A DNA stretch of 64,000 bases, taken from contig NZ_JQMJ01000004.1 in NCBI RefSeq assembly GCF_000744655.1, forward strand, positions 496,001 to 560,000, given 5' to 3'. The position numbers were made by a program, and so were the translations under genes. Below, piece by piece: positions 35,108-44,329 of this stretch (position 1 is its first letter; each line of letters opens with the position of its first letter). Source of the stretch: Streptacidiphilus rugosus AM-16 (GTDB lineage Bacteria; Actinomycetota; Actinomycetes; Streptomycetales; Streptomycetaceae). The notes beneath the pieces were generated by a model, which saw only the letters and a program-made list of their open reading frames with translations, was not told the DNA's origin and did not search any database.

Positions 35108-36340
35108 TCAGAGACGGAGCACGACCAACGCCGTGTCGTCGGTCGCGCCGGCGGTCGGGAGCAGGTCGAGCAGGAGGAAGTCCGCGAGCTGGTCGGGTTC
35201 CAGGCTGCCGTGCACGGCCAGGGAGGCCGCCAGGCGGCCGAGGCCCGTGTCGATGTCCTCGCCTCGGCGCTCGATCAGGCCGTCGGTGTAGAGGACCAGT
35301 GTGTCGCCGGGCGCGAAGGTCTGTGCGGCCTCGGGGCGGGGCACGTGAGCCGGTCGGGCCCCGAGCGGAGGGTCGGTGGCCTGGTCGAGGAAGGTGACGG
35401 AGCCGTCACGACGGAGCAGGGCGGGCGGCGGGTGGCCGGCGCAGCTGTACCGGAGTGTGCCGGCCGCCCAGTCGACGTGGACGGACACGGCAGTGGCCGA
35501 CTCGGCCCCCTCGACGGCACGCGCGTACAGGCCCAGCACCTCCAGCGCCTGGGCGGGACCGGCGGCGACATGCGACGCGGCGCTCAGCGCGCTGCGCAGT
35601 TGACCCATCACCCCCGCCGCGGCCAGTCCGTGGCCGACGACGTCGCCCACCGCGACCGCCATCCGCTCGCCGGGCAGCTCCACCAGGTCGTACCAGTCCC
35701 CGCACACGTTCAGCGTGCCGACCGCCGGTCGGTAGCGCACGGCCGCGCGGTGGTGCGCGGCCAGCTGCGGGGCGGGCAGCATCGCGTCCTGCAGTGCCAG
35801 GGCCACCGACCGTTCGCGGGCGTGCGCCTGACGCAGCCGCTCGTTGACCTCCTGCAGCTCCCTGGAGCGGGTGTACAGCTCCGCCTCGAGGACCCTGGCC
35901 CGGTCACCGCCCACGCGCCGCCGGGCCCGGATCAGCTCGGTGACCTCCTCCACCCGGTGGACCAGCAGCACCACCCGGCCCTCCGCGTCCAGGACCGGCG
36001 CGTTGATCGGGCTCCAGAACCGCTCCTCCCACTCGCCGGGGTTCACCAGCGACTCCACGTCGTACCGCTGCAGCGCCATCGTGTCCCGCTCCCCCGTCGC
36101 CAGCACCCGGTGCAGGGACGCCTGGAGGTTCTGCACGCCGGTGGCCGTGGGGTCGTTGGGGTTGTCGGGGAACACCTCGAACACGTGGCGGCCGATCAGC
36201 TCGGCGCGGCTGCGGCCGGAGTTGCGGACGAAGTCCTCGTTCGCGTCCGCGTACACCAGCTCCGGGGTCAGCACCGCCACCATGCCCGGCAGGGCCTGGA
36301 ACACCGCCCGGTAGTCGATCTCCGGCCCGCTCACGGTCAC
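35108..36340 (-). CDS. PAS-domain SpoIIE/PP2C-type serine phosphatase
   Basis: 410 residues from GTG 36340 (GAGGAGG upstream). PAS domain at about 5-135 (YRAVFQALPGMVAVLTPELVYADANEDFV .. GRHVFEVFPDNPNDP), a coiled linker (about 140-185), then PP2C/SpoIIE catalytic domain (about 190-410) with CGDWYDLVEL, VAVGDVVGHGLAAA, CAGHPPPALL, LVLYTDGLIERRGEDID and TDDTALVVL; the metal-binding Asp residues are in place. Such proteins dephosphorylate anti-anti-sigma factors in response to a PAS signal. No anti-sigma partner is adjacent. Confidence 0.92.
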   Translation of the reverse strand: MTVSGPEIDYRAVFQALPGMVAVLTPELVYADANEDFVRNSGRSRAELIGRHVFEVFPDNPNDPTATGVQNLQASLHRVLATGERDTMALQRYDVESLVNPGEWEERFWSPINAPVLDAEGRVVLLVHRVEEVTELIRARRRVGGDRARVLEAELYTRSRELQEVNERLRQAHARERSVALALQDAMLPAPQLAAHHRAAVRYRPAVGTLNVCGDWYDLVELPGERMAVAVGDVVGHGLAAAGVMGQLRSALSAASHVAAGPAQALEVLGLYARAVEGAESATAVSVHVDWAAGTLRYSCAGHPPPALLRRDGSVTFLDQATDPPLGARPAHVPRPEAAQTFAPGDTLVLYTDGLIERRGEDIDTGLGRLAASLAVHGSLEPDQLADFLLLDLLPTAGATDDTALVVLRL

Positions 36341-36496
36341 GCACCGCCTCCTCGCACTCTGCGCCCACGATAGGAGCCGACCCGGCGGCGACCCGCGCCC
36401 TGCTCCGTCGGGCTGCCCGATGTCACTCGTCCGGCCCACGGGAACCCACGCGGCCGCGCCTGCGTCGGACCCCCGACACCGACGACGGGGGCGGCC

Positions 36497-37330
36497 ATGG
36501 GATCAGCTTCGGTGCACGGAGAATCAGGACGGGTTTCCCTTCGGGCCCTGTTGGTGGCGCTGGGCCTGCTCCTGGCCTGCGCGCTGGTCGGCTGGGGCGT
36601 CGACGCGTTGTTCGTACTGCATGTCAGGGAGTGGGACGTGGACGCCCAGGGTCCGATTCTGGTCGCTGACGACGACCGGACCCTGATCCTGCCGGGCGTG
36701 CCGGACCCCGCCTGGCATCCCGGCGACTGCTTCGGCGGTCTCGGTGTCTCCGTGGTGACCGCCGGACAGGGTGCCGACGTCTCCGTGCGCTTCCACCTCC
36801 GCAGCGTGCCGTGGCATTCCGGCATGCCCAACGGGTCCTGTGCACAGTTCACCGGGATCGGTGCCACACTCGACCGGCCACTCGGCTCGCGCACGCTGAC
36901 GGACACCCACGGCCGCCCGCTCCGCACGGTGTTGGAGGCGACGCTTCCCCGTCCTCGAGGGCCCGGGATGGTTGAGGGTGACCCCGGACTGTGCGTCGCG
37001 CCCCTGCACCCCTTCCAAGAATCCTGCCTCGGCTCGGTGTCCCTGCTCAGGTTCTTCCGCGACGCCGCGGGTACCTCCTGGGAGCTGATTCAATCGCTGG
37101 ACTCTGCCGCTGTCGGACCGTCTCCCGAGCCGGTTCAGGGACCCCTGCACGGCACGGTGAACGGCGCTCCCGCCATCTGCTGGGGCGACTCGGGCGGCCG
37201 GTTGCAGGTGGACTGGGCGTGGGCCGGGCGGGCGCAGCGGCTCCTCCTGCGGCCCGCCACCGCCGGCGATGCCAACCAGCCCGGCGGGTACTGCGCGCGC
37301 GCCTTCGCCGACGCGCAGACGGTGCGGTGA
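36497..37330 (+). CDS. Membrane-anchored extracellular protein, unknown
   Basis: 277 residues. One N-terminal membrane helix (about 15-38, LRALLVALGLLLACALVGWG), then an extracytoplasmic domain with six or more cysteines (DCFGG, GSCAQF, GLCVAP, ESCLGS, AICWG, YCARA) likely paired as disulfides. No enzyme motif found. Forms a pair with the next gene: both have one N-terminal helix, a Cys-containing domain and a PLG(S/G)RTL motif, so they are probably ancient duplicates. Confidence 0.65.
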   Translation: MGSASVHGESGRVSLRALLVALGLLLACALVGWGVDALFVLHVREWDVDAQGPILVADDDRTLILPGVPDPAWHPGDCFGGLGVSVVTAGQGADVSVRFHLRSVPWHSGMPNGSCAQFTGIGATLDRPLGSRTLTDTHGRPLRTVLEATLPRPRGPGMVEGDPGLCVAPLHPFQESCLGSVSLLRFFRDAAGTSWELIQSLDSAAVGPSPEPVQGPLHGTVNGAPAICWGDSGGRLQVDWAWAGRAQRLLLRPATAGDANQPGGYCARAFADAQTVR

Positions 37331-37337
37331 GGACGCC

Positions 37338-38099
37338 GTGCGCGTGGGGACCGTCGTCCGGGTCGGCGTCGCGGCGGTCGTGTCGGCCGTCGTGATCGGC
37401 CTGGCGACGGCTCTCGGCGGCCCACCGCCTGAGCTGCTCGGCACGCCGGTCGGCGTGACGCTGCTCGCGCGGGACGGCAGGACCCTGGGCGTCGCGCAGA
37501 GCGGCGAGTGCCTGGGCGCGGGCGAGCTGCGCGCCCGCGAGACGGGCACGGCGGTCGTCCTGGACTTCCGTACCCTCCCGCCCACCCCGCACTGCGTGGG
37601 CGGCGCCCAGCTGACGGTCTGGTCGGTCCGCCTGACGCGGCCGCTCGGCGGTCGGACACTGCTCGACGCCACCGGCGGCAGCCGACAGGTCCCGTACTTC
37701 CGTGCCACCGACCTGCCCGTGGCCGACGTGCTCCCGCCGGGGTTCCACCATGCCTACGACGCCCCCGGCTACCTCGGCACCGGTTCCTCGGGCCAGTGGG
37801 ACGTGGCCGCCTCCGAGCTCTTCGACGCCGGGTCGGCACGTCTGTGGCTGACCGTGGAGTACGGGCGTCACTGGCCCGATGGATGGCCGCCCGCCACCAC
37901 CGGCGCCCTCGTCGCCGCGCACGGCCGTCTGGCCCGGACCGGCCCGGGAGGCCTGGCCTGGCAGGAACGGACCGGCTGCGGGGTCCTTCTCAGCTTCGCC
38001 CTGCTCGCCGACCCGCCGCTGCCCACCGCCGAGCTCCAGGCCGTGGCCGACCACCTCCGTCCCGGACCGCCCGCCGGTGCGCAGAACTGCAAACCATGA
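37338..38099 (+). CDS. Membrane-anchored extracellular protein, unknown (paired)
   Basis: 253 residues from GTG 37338 (GAGGA upstream), seven bases after the previous stop. N-terminal helix (about 8-30, VGVAAVVSAVVIGLATAL), extracytoplasmic domain with SGECLGAGEL, PHCVGGAQ, TGCGVLLSF and a terminal QNCKP. Shares RPLGGRTLLDA with RPLGSRTLTDT of the upstream protein. Role unknown. Confidence 0.6.
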   Translation: MRVGTVVRVGVAAVVSAVVIGLATALGGPPPELLGTPVGVTLLARDGRTLGVAQSGECLGAGELRARETGTAVVLDFRTLPPTPHCVGGAQLTVWSVRLTRPLGGRTLLDATGGSRQVPYFRATDLPVADVLPPGFHHAYDAPGYLGTGSSGQWDVAASELFDAGSARLWLTVEYGRHWPDGWPPATTGALVAAHGRLARTGPGGLAWQERTGCGVLLSFALLADPPLPTAELQAVADHLRPGPPAGAQNCKP

Positions 38100-38239
38100 C
38101 GACACGTCACAAACCCTGCGGCGGTGAGCGGCTGCCGGAGGCGCACCCCGACCGGGCGGGCCGGGCCGCCCGGTCCGGGCCATGGCGTCGGCGGTAGGCT
38201 CCCGCCGACGATCACCACATCAGAGGGGGAACAACACCG

Positions 38240-38845
38240 ATGAGAACCCGGATCCGGCGCGCCGCCGTCTCCGCCGCCGCGGCCTTCGCCGCACTCGGAC
38301 TGGTCACCGCCACCGCCCCGCAGGCCGGCGCGGCAGCGGCCGCACCCCAGGCGAGCAAGAACGCGGGACGCATGATCGGCACCATGTGGGCGTGGGAGGC
38401 CGTCCCGAAGACCGTGCACCGGGGCAGCACGCTCACCCTGACGTACTGGTACAAGGAGAACACCAGCGAGTGGATGGCCCCGCTCTCCTGGGGCATGGGT
38501 CTGCAGCGTGACGCGACGCCGACCCACTACGGAACGTGGACCACCAGCGGCGTCGTCGTCACCTGGCTCGACCCGGCCACCGGTCGCTGGGAGAAGCCGA
38601 CCCTGGACAACGCCAACCACGTCTTCGAGTTCGTCTCTCCGGCCGGCCACTGGGCGCCGAGGCTGGCCCCGAACCAGTTCGGCCACCTCACCGTCCGGAT
38701 CACCTTCACCGCGGCCGCCCACCTCGGCCTGTGGCGTGAGTGCGGCGGCATCGCGAGCTACCAGCTCTACGACCGCTACGGCCACCCGACCAACGACTGG
38801 CTGATGCCCTACCAGGTCCTCCGCCCGTTCACCCTGGTCCGCTAG
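38240..38845 (+). CDS. Secreted protein, unknown
   Basis: 201 residues, ATG after AGAGGGGGA. Clear signal peptide (TRIRRAAVSAAAAFAALGLV..AGAAAA, cleavage near residue 34). Mature part rich in Trp and Tyr (TMWAWEAVP, LTLTYWYKENTSEW, GVVVTWLDPATGRWEKP), predicted all-beta; Streptomyces genomes hold similar secreted proteins without assigned function. Confidence 0.7.
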   Translation: MRTRIRRAAVSAAAAFAALGLVTATAPQAGAAAAAPQASKNAGRMIGTMWAWEAVPKTVHRGSTLTLTYWYKENTSEWMAPLSWGMGLQRDATPTHYGTWTTSGVVVTWLDPATGRWEKPTLDNANHVFEFVSPAGHWAPRLAPNQFGHLTVRITFTAAAHLGLWRECGGIASYQLYDRYGHPTNDWLMPYQVLRPFTLVR

Positions 38846-38875
38846 ACGGCCGGCTGCCCGCCCCCGCAGGAACGC

Positions 38876-38906
38876 ATGCCGCGCCGACTTCCCGTCGGCG
38901 CGGCAT
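38876..38906. terminator. Hairpin terminator
   Basis: A perfect 13-bp inverted repeat (38876-38888 and 38894-38906) with a 5-base loop between convergent genes. Confidence 0.75.
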
Positions 38907-38920
38907 CGTCGTCCCTGGCG

Positions 38921-39325
38921 TCAGACCGGCGTCACATGAGCTGCGACGACACGCCAACCGCTCGCGGCCGTTCGGACCCAGGTGCGGGTGTACCGGACGC
39001 GCGCGGAGAACTCCTGTCCCTTGAACGTCCCGGCGACCGTGCCCAGGAACCAGCTGACGCCGGTCCCGTCCACGACCAGCACGGCCAACTCCTCTTCCTC
39101 GACACGGGTCAGGCGCTGTTCGCCGCTCCGGTGGAGCGCCAGGTCGTCGCCCTTCCCGCTCAGACTCCCGTCGGGTCCGGTGAAGACGAGACGGTCGTCG
39201 AGCAGGGTGTCGAGCGTGTCGGCGTCACCTGCCAACTGCGCGGCCTGGAGCCGTCGTTCGGCGGCGCGGAGTTCCTCGGTGCGTCGATCGGTCTGATCGG
39301 TCTGCTCGGTCTGCTCGGTATCCAT
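38921..39325 (-). CDS. NTF2-like (SnoaL/DUF4440) protein
   Basis: 134 residues from ATG 39325. NTF2-like cone fold pattern: LRAAERRLQAAQLAGDADTLDTLLDDRLVFTGPDGSLSGKGD, then RVRYTRTWVRTAASGWRVVAAHVTPV. Typical of DUF4440 proteins, with unknown ligand or isomerase-like role. N terminus is a repeat, EQTEQTDQTD, coded by near-identical 9-base units. Confidence 0.8.
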   Translation of the reverse strand: MDTEQTEQTDQTDRRTEELRAAERRLQAAQLAGDADTLDTLLDDRLVFTGPDGSLSGKGDDLALHRSGEQRLTRVEEEELAVLVVDGTGVSWFLGTVAGTFKGQEFSARVRYTRTWVRTAASGWRVVAAHVTPV

Positions 39326-39387
39326 GACCGGCACGCTACCCGCGCCGACCCGGCGCGCATGCCGCGACGGCCATGGCTCAGCCGTGG

Positions 39388-39477
39388 TCCCGGCCGGCCC
39401 GCGAGCACGACGTCGATCCGCTCGCGCACGAGCGCCGCGTTGGGGCAGTCCGCGACGGTCAGCACCGTGATGCGCAT
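39388..39477 (-). pseudogene. Truncated thioredoxin-like gene fragment
   Basis: From ATG 39477 the first ~28 codons (MRITVLTVADCPNAALVRER) match the N terminus of a small thioredoxin-like protein common in actinobacteria. Beyond GR the frame has no further resemblance and enters the neighbour as a shadow. Likely a 3'-deleted remnant. Confidence 0.4.
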
Positions 39478-39558
39478 GGGTCGTCCTCCGGACCTGGTCG
39501 GGGCTTTCGTACGGCAGCCGCCCGCCCACCGTAGTCCGTTGTGCGGGCCCGGCGCCGG

Positions 39559-41610
39559 TCAGCCCACCTTCTGGGGGATGCCGTTCGCCAGGTCCTCCAG
39601 CAGCAGGCGTTTGGCGATCGTGTCGACCGCGGCGCGCAGCTCCGCGCTGCGTGGGCGGCCGACATCGGCCTCCAGCTTCGCGTTCAGCCACCGCGACCAC
39701 GCCTGACTCAGACTGCTGACCTCCTCGGCCCCGGCCGGGGTGTGGGAGAGGAAGTCGTGGTCGCGGGTGAGGTAGCCCTCGTCGACCATCCGGTCGAAGA
39801 CCGGCTCCAGCACCTCGGGAGGCAGGCGCTTGCGCGCGGCGATCAGTCCGAGACGGGCGTGACCCACCGTCCTGGTCAGGCCCTCCACCTCCATCAGCGC
39901 CCACGCGCCGGCGATGTCGGTACGCGTCCCTGCCTGGTGGACGACGAGCCGGACGGTGTTGAGGTCGACCTTGCTGATGATCTTCCCGACCGCGTACTCG
40001 AGGTGTTGACACGAATCGCTGCCGCTCGGCTGGGCGAAACCCTCGCCCATGTCGGTGGAGGCGGACCTGGCCGTGTCCCGCAGCTTCACCTGCTTGAGGA
40101 AGAGCGAGACGACAAAGCCCAGCAGCGCCACCGGCACCGTCCACAGGAACACCGTGTGCAGCGTGTCCGAGTAGGCCAGGATCAGCGGCGCGGCCTGCGC
40201 CTTCGGCAGCGCGTGCAGTCCCTGCGGACTCGACGCCGCCTTGGTGAGCGCGAGCGGGTTCGCGCCGGTGAGCGCCGCGGAGGTGGCCACGCCCTGGGCG
40301 AGGTTGGTCTTGAGGGTGTTGGCGTAGATCGTGCCGAAGACGGCGGTGCCGAAGGCGCTGCCGAGCGTACGGAAGAAGGTGACTCCGGAGGTGGCCGTGC
40401 CGAGGTCGGAGTAGTCGACCGTGTTCTGCACCGCGATGGTCAGCACCTGCATGCACAGCCCGATGCCCGCGCCGAGCACGAACATGTAGAGCGACGCGAT
40501 CCACGCGGGGGTGCCCGGCTTCATGAGCGAGAGCAGATACAGGCCCAGCGCCATGACCAGCGAGCCGATGACGGGGAAGAAGCGGTACTGCCCGGTCTTG
40601 CTCACCACGTTGCCGCTGAAGACCGACGCGAGCAGCAGTCCGAGGACCATCGGCAGGGTCCGGACCCCGGAGAGCGTCGCCGAGTCGCCGTCGACGTACT
40701 GCAGGAAGGTCGGCAGGAAGGTGAGCGCGCCCAGCATCGCGAAACCGACGATGAAGCTGAGCACGGAGCACACGCCGAAGACGGGGTTGCGGAACAGCCG
40801 CATCGGCAGCATCGGCTCGGCGGCCTGCGTCTCGACCCAGCAGAAGGCCGCGAGCGCGACCACGCCGCCCGCGAAGAGGCCGATGATCGTCGCCGATCCC
40901 CAGGCGTACTGGTTTCCGCCCCAGCTGGTCGCCAGGATCAGGGCGCTCGCGCCGACGGCGACCAGGGCGATGCCGAGGTAGTCGATGACCGGCCGCACGG
41001 CGGCCTTGAACGACGGAATCGTCCGCGCGGCGCTGAACACGACCAGGACGGCGATCGGCACGTTGACGTAGAAGGCCCAGCGCCAGGAGAGGTGGTCGGT
41101 GAAGAGCCCGCCGAGCAGCGGCCCGATCACCGTGGCCACGCCGAAGACCGCCCCGATCGCCCCCTGGTACTTGCCGCGCTCGCGGAGCGGGATCACGTCG
41201 GCGATGAGCGCCATGGCGGTCACCATCAGCCCTCCGGCGCCGGCTCCCTGGAGCGCGCGCCACCCGATGAGCAGCGACATGTTGGTGGCGAGACCGCAGA
41301 AGAACGATCCGGTGATGAAGACGATCGCGGACACCTGGAAGATCAGCTTGCGCCCGAACAGGTCGCCGAACTTGCCGACCAGCACGGTGGCCACCGTCTC
41401 CGCGAGCAGGTACGACGTCACCACCCAGGACATGTGGGCCGCCCCGCCCAGGTCCGCGACGATGGTGGGGAGAGCGGTGCCCACGATGGTCTGGTCGAGG
41501 GCGGCGAGCAGCATCCCGAGCATGATCGTGCCGAAGACGATGTTCCGCTGCCGCCGATCGAGAACGGGCGGCGCGGCGGCGGGTGGAGCCGGCTCGGTCA
41601 CGGTGCTCAT
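39559..41610 (-). CDS. DHA2-family drug exporter with C-terminal MarR-like domain
   Basis: 683 residues from ATG 41610. Fourteen-helix major facilitator of the DHA2 type in residues ~20-510: [19 protein letters not shown] (motif D1), KFGDLFGRK (motif A), [11 protein letters not shown] (motif B), and [16 protein letters not shown] (motif C, drug:proton antiport). After helix 14 a ~150-residue soluble tail follows, with [15 protein letters not shown] and [31 protein letters not shown] resembling a MarR-type winged helix. Exports cationic or hydrophobic compounds; tail may sense or modulate. No regulator adjacent. Confidence 0.88.
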   Translation of the reverse strand: MSTVTEPAPPAAAPPVLDRRQRNIVFGTIMLGMLLAALDQTIVGTALPTIVADLGGAAHMSWVVTSYLLAETVATVLVGKFGDLFGRKLIFQVSAIVFITGSFFCGLATNMSLLIGWRALQGAGAGGLMVTAMALIADVIPLRERGKYQGAIGAVFGVATVIGPLLGGLFTDHLSWRWAFYVNVPIAVLVVFSAARTIPSFKAAVRPVIDYLGIALVAVGASALILATSWGGNQYAWGSATIIGLFAGGVVALAAFCWVETQAAEPMLPMRLFRNPVFGVCSVLSFIVGFAMLGALTFLPTFLQYVDGDSATLSGVRTLPMVLGLLLASVFSGNVVSKTGQYRFFPVIGSLVMALGLYLLSLMKPGTPAWIASLYMFVLGAGIGLCMQVLTIAVQNTVDYSDLGTATSGVTFFRTLGSAFGTAVFGTIYANTLKTNLAQGVATSAALTGANPLALTKAASSPQGLHALPKAQAAPLILAYSDTLHTVFLWTVPVALLGFVVSLFLKQVKLRDTARSASTDMGEGFAQPSGSDSCQHLEYAVGKIISKVDLNTVRLVVHQAGTRTDIAGAWALMEVEGLTRTVGHARLGLIAARKRLPPEVLEPVFDRMVDEGYLTRDHDFLSHTPAGAEEVSSLSQAWSRWLNAKLEADVGRPRSAELRAAVDTIAKRLLLEDLANGIPQKVG

Positions 41611-41994
41611 GCACGAAGCGTCACATCGGCGCGGACCCGTCGCGACCTGGGTCGTCTGTGCCGGTGACCAGCGCCCTGCCGGGCTGATGCGACGCCTGGG
41701 TGCGGCGGCCGGACACGCGGGAGGTGGCGGAGCGGGTCCATTCGCAGGAGCGCGGTCACTCGCGCGGCGGACGCCGCTGGCGGTTGCCGGACGCCGGCTC
41801 CGCCGCAGCGGCTCGGCGCGCTGAACTGCGAAAAGTGCTCTGCCGGGGCGCCATGACCGCGGCAGCGGGGGACGCCGTGCGCAGGTGCTCGATCTGCAGG
41901 GTGCCTGGAAGCGGAGGTTGTGTGGGGTTTGGTTCGGGATCACACAGCTGGTGCACAGGCACGGGACCGAACCGCACGGAAAGGAAGTCCCCTG

Positions 41995-42426
41995 ATGCGT
42001 ACTGTGTCGACCCTCGCGGGTGCCGTTGCGGCCGGTGCGGCTCTGTTGGCCGCCCCTGCCGCACACGCCGCCACGCCCGCGGCCAGCGCCGCCTGCACCG
42101 CCGCGGTGGACGCCGCGAACAAGGCCGAGGCTGCCTTCCAGGCCGCACTGGCCGACTACAACCAGGAGATAGCGGCGGGCGGGCACCCCGGGAGCGCCGA
42201 ACAGGCGAACCTGGACAGCCTGAAGAACGCGGCGAGCCTGGCCACCTCCGACTCCGTCCGGGTGTGCGGCGCCACCGGCAGCCCGGTGGGCACCATGACG
42301 ACGGGCACCGGCTCCACCAGCACCGGCCACGTGGGCCTCGACCTCGCTGCGGGCGTCGGCCTGGTCGGCGCCGCCGGCCTGACCGTCGCGCTGCGCCGCC
42401 GCACCCGCGGAGGCGACCAGGCCTGA
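41995..42426 (+). CDS. Small secreted protein with C-terminal anchor helix
   Basis: 143 residues, ATG after GGAAAGGAAG. Signal peptide ([22 protein letters not shown], cleavage after about residue 25), an Ala-rich helical middle ([24 protein letters not shown]) with two cysteines, then a Thr/Gly/Ser linker, a hydrophobic helix and an RRRTRGG tail. The layout imitates a sortase substrate and a sortase gene follows, but no LPxTG or LAxTG motif is seen. Confidence 0.65.
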   Translation: MRTVSTLAGAVAAGAALLAAPAAHAATPAASAACTAAVDAANKAEAAFQAALADYNQEIAAGGHPGSAEQANLDSLKNAASLATSDSVRVCGATGSPVGTMTTGTGSTSTGHVGLDLAAGVGLVGAAGLTVALRRRTRGGDQA

Positions 42427-42472
42427 TCCGGCGTCACCGTCGGCCGCGCGACAACCCGGCCGGCCACCGGTC

Positions 42473-42506
42473 GGCTGCCCCCGCAGCACCTGTTGCGGGG
42501 GCAGCC
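42473..42506. terminator. Hairpin terminator
   Basis: A perfect 13-bp inverted repeat (42473-42485 and 42494-42506) between the small secreted protein and the sortase gene; may attenuate rather than fully separate them. Confidence 0.6.
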
Positions 42507-42547
42507 CCGCACCCGCGAGTCACACACAGACGACCGAGAGCACCCGC

Positions 42548-43252
42548 GTGAACCACCCCCAGACCGACTCGACCAACGCGACGCGCCGGCAGGGCACGGG
42601 GCGACGATCTTGGCATGCGGCGGGCTGGCCGGCTCTGCCGCTGCTGGCCGCGGCGGCCGCACTGTTCGGTTACGGTCTCACTGCCCCTGCGCCGCCGCCG
42701 CAGCCCGACCCCGCCCAAGCACTCACCTCCGCCGTCCCCGATCCGGGGGTCACCGGCGAGGACGTGACGCCTTGGGTCTCCGCGCTCCCGCCTGCCGCAC
42801 CCATCCGCGTCGTCATTCCCGCGATCGGCGTCGACGCCCCCCTGGTCCCGCTCACCCTGCTCCCCGACCAGCACCTCGGCGCTCCCCCTGCGAACATCCC
42901 CAGGGCCGCGGGCTGGTACGCCGACGGCACCCCACCGGGCACCCCCGGCACCGCCGTCATCGCCGGACACGTCGACACCGACGCCGGCCCCGCCGTCTTC
43001 TACAACCTCGGCGCCCTCAAGAAGGGCATGACCATCGCTGTACCGCGTGCCGATCAGACCACCGCCGTCTTCACCATCGACGCCGTCGCCGCCTACTCCG
43101 CCACGAACTTCCCGACCCACACCGTCTACGACCCGGCTCGACGACCCGAACTTCGCCTCATCACCTGTGGCGCCGGCTACTCCAGGACTCGCCACTCCTA
43201 TCTCGGCAACGTCGTCGTCTACGCCCACCTCACCAGCCACTCGCCCGCCTGA
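42548..43252 (+). CDS. Class F sortase
   Basis: 234 residues from GTG 42548. One N-terminal membrane helix (about 27-46), Pro-rich linker, then the sortase barrel: RVVIPAIGVDAPLVPL, catalytic His in TAVIAGHVDT, catalytic Cys in LRLITCGAGY, and a downstream RTRHSYLGNVVVYAHL containing the Arg. Class F sortases of actinobacteria have mostly unknown substrates. Neighbouring small secreted gene is a candidate partner. Confidence 0.88.
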   Translation: MNHPQTDSTNATRRQGTGRRSWHAAGWPALPLLAAAAALFGYGLTAPAPPPQPDPAQALTSAVPDPGVTGEDVTPWVSALPPAAPIRVVIPAIGVDAPLVPLTLLPDQHLGAPPANIPRAAGWYADGTPPGTPGTAVIAGHVDTDAGPAVFYNLGALKKGMTIAVPRADQTTAVFTIDAVAAYSATNFPTHTVYDPARRPELRLITCGAGYSRTRHSYLGNVVVYAHLTSHSPA

Positions 43253-43478
43253 CCCAGGCACCCGGCGGCCCGCAGTCGGCCGGCTCGTCCCGTTTTCCTG
43301 CTCAGCCCTCCGTCGGGTCCGGTGAGGACCGGGCGGGTCCCTTCAACCGCTTCGACCGCTGCGAGCGGCCGAACGACCCGCGTCCTGCGTGCGCACGTGG
43401 ACGAGAAGGGTGGGCGCGCTGACCGGACGGGGCGTCAGGCCGTGCTCTACACTCGGCTCGCCTGCCTGGGGAGGAACC

Positions 43479-43988
43479 ATGCGCGGCAAGCGACTGCGGC
43501 GGATCACGCCCGCGTACGGACGTCAGGCGGCCTGTCTGCCGGCGGCCTGCGCGTGGGGTGTCCTGTGTGCCGGTCTGACCACCGCGCTCCTCCTCGGCAG
43601 TGGCCCGCGCGGTGGCGCAGCGGCGGTCGACGTCGGCCTGGCCGCGATGACCGCTCTCATGGTCCGCTGCTACCGCATCGGCATCTACCTGGGACCGGAG
43701 CATGTACGCGTGCGAACGCTGCTGCGCACGCGTACGGCCGATCGGCGGGCGCTGACGGCGGTCAGCACCGCCCCACGACGTCCGATCGCACGAACCGAGG
43801 GACCCTTCCGCAGCGACGCGATCACCCTGGAACTCGCCGACGGCAGCCGCATCGCGACCCCGGTCCGGGTCCTCAACACCGAATGGGAGCGCACGCCGTT
43901 CGGCCCCGTCTACGATCTCCAGACGGTCCGGCGCGTGCTCGCCCAACTGCGGGACGGGCTGCCGTTGCCGCGTGACGCGTCGCCCTGA
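43479..43988 (+). CDS. Two-TM membrane protein, unknown
   Basis: 169 residues from ATG 43479, strong GGGGAGGA ribosome site. Two helices near the N terminus (about 20-40 and 48-65), then a cytoplasmic PH-like region (VRCYRIGIYLGPEHVRVRTLLRTRTADRRALTAV .. ITLELADGSRIATPVRV). The second half resembles bacterial PH-domain membrane proteins. Function unknown. Confidence 0.7.
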   Translation: MRGKRLRRITPAYGRQAACLPAACAWGVLCAGLTTALLLGSGPRGGAAAVDVGLAAMTALMVRCYRIGIYLGPEHVRVRTLLRTRTADRRALTAVSTAPRRPIARTEGPFRSDAITLELADGSRIATPVRVLNTEWERTPFGPVYDLQTVRRVLAQLRDGLPLPRDASP

Positions 43989-44329
43989 GTCGCCCGCCCC
44001 GAGGTCCCTTCTCCTCAGCCGCAACCATCGCCGCCAGCATGGCGGATGACACGGGGCTCCGCCCAAACCCCGGCCCTTCTCAAGGAGGAGCGCGGCGAAG
44101 AGGAGAGGGTGCGGGAGGAGGGGGTAAGGGTGGGGGCGTGGGGCAGTCCCTCCCCGATCTCGCACCGGAGGCGTACCGGGAACCTCCCAGGGCCGCCACG
44201 GCCAAGCCCAAGGGTCACACGGTGAGCCTGGCGGCCCTGGGAGAACCCCGGCTCGGCAAAGCTGCCCGATCGAGGAGGAACCACCCCACTCAGGCCCACC
44301 AGATGGCCGAGGCGGCCGTGATGAACCGA
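43989..44329. other. Intergenic with G-rich run and stem-loop, no gene
   Basis: Contains a G-rich tract at 44107-44143 on the plus strand with at least five runs of three or more G, a 15-bp inverted repeat (44184-44198 and 44229-44243), and the first copy of a 64-bp direct repeat (44220-44283). No coding sequence recognised. Confidence 0.6.
44220..44283 (+). repeat. 64-bp direct repeat, copy 1
   Basis: Matches copy 2 (44949-45012) at 60 of 64 positions by eye, from CGGTGAGCCTGG to GATCGAGGAGGAACCA. It ends with a ribosome-site-like GGAGGAA. The two copies bracket the membrane protein gene. Confidence 0.8.

Noticed and set aside
34663-35291. Long overlapping 210-codon frame at 34659
   Set aside because: Arg-rich shadow; the DUF6188-like frame starting at 34663 is the coherent one.
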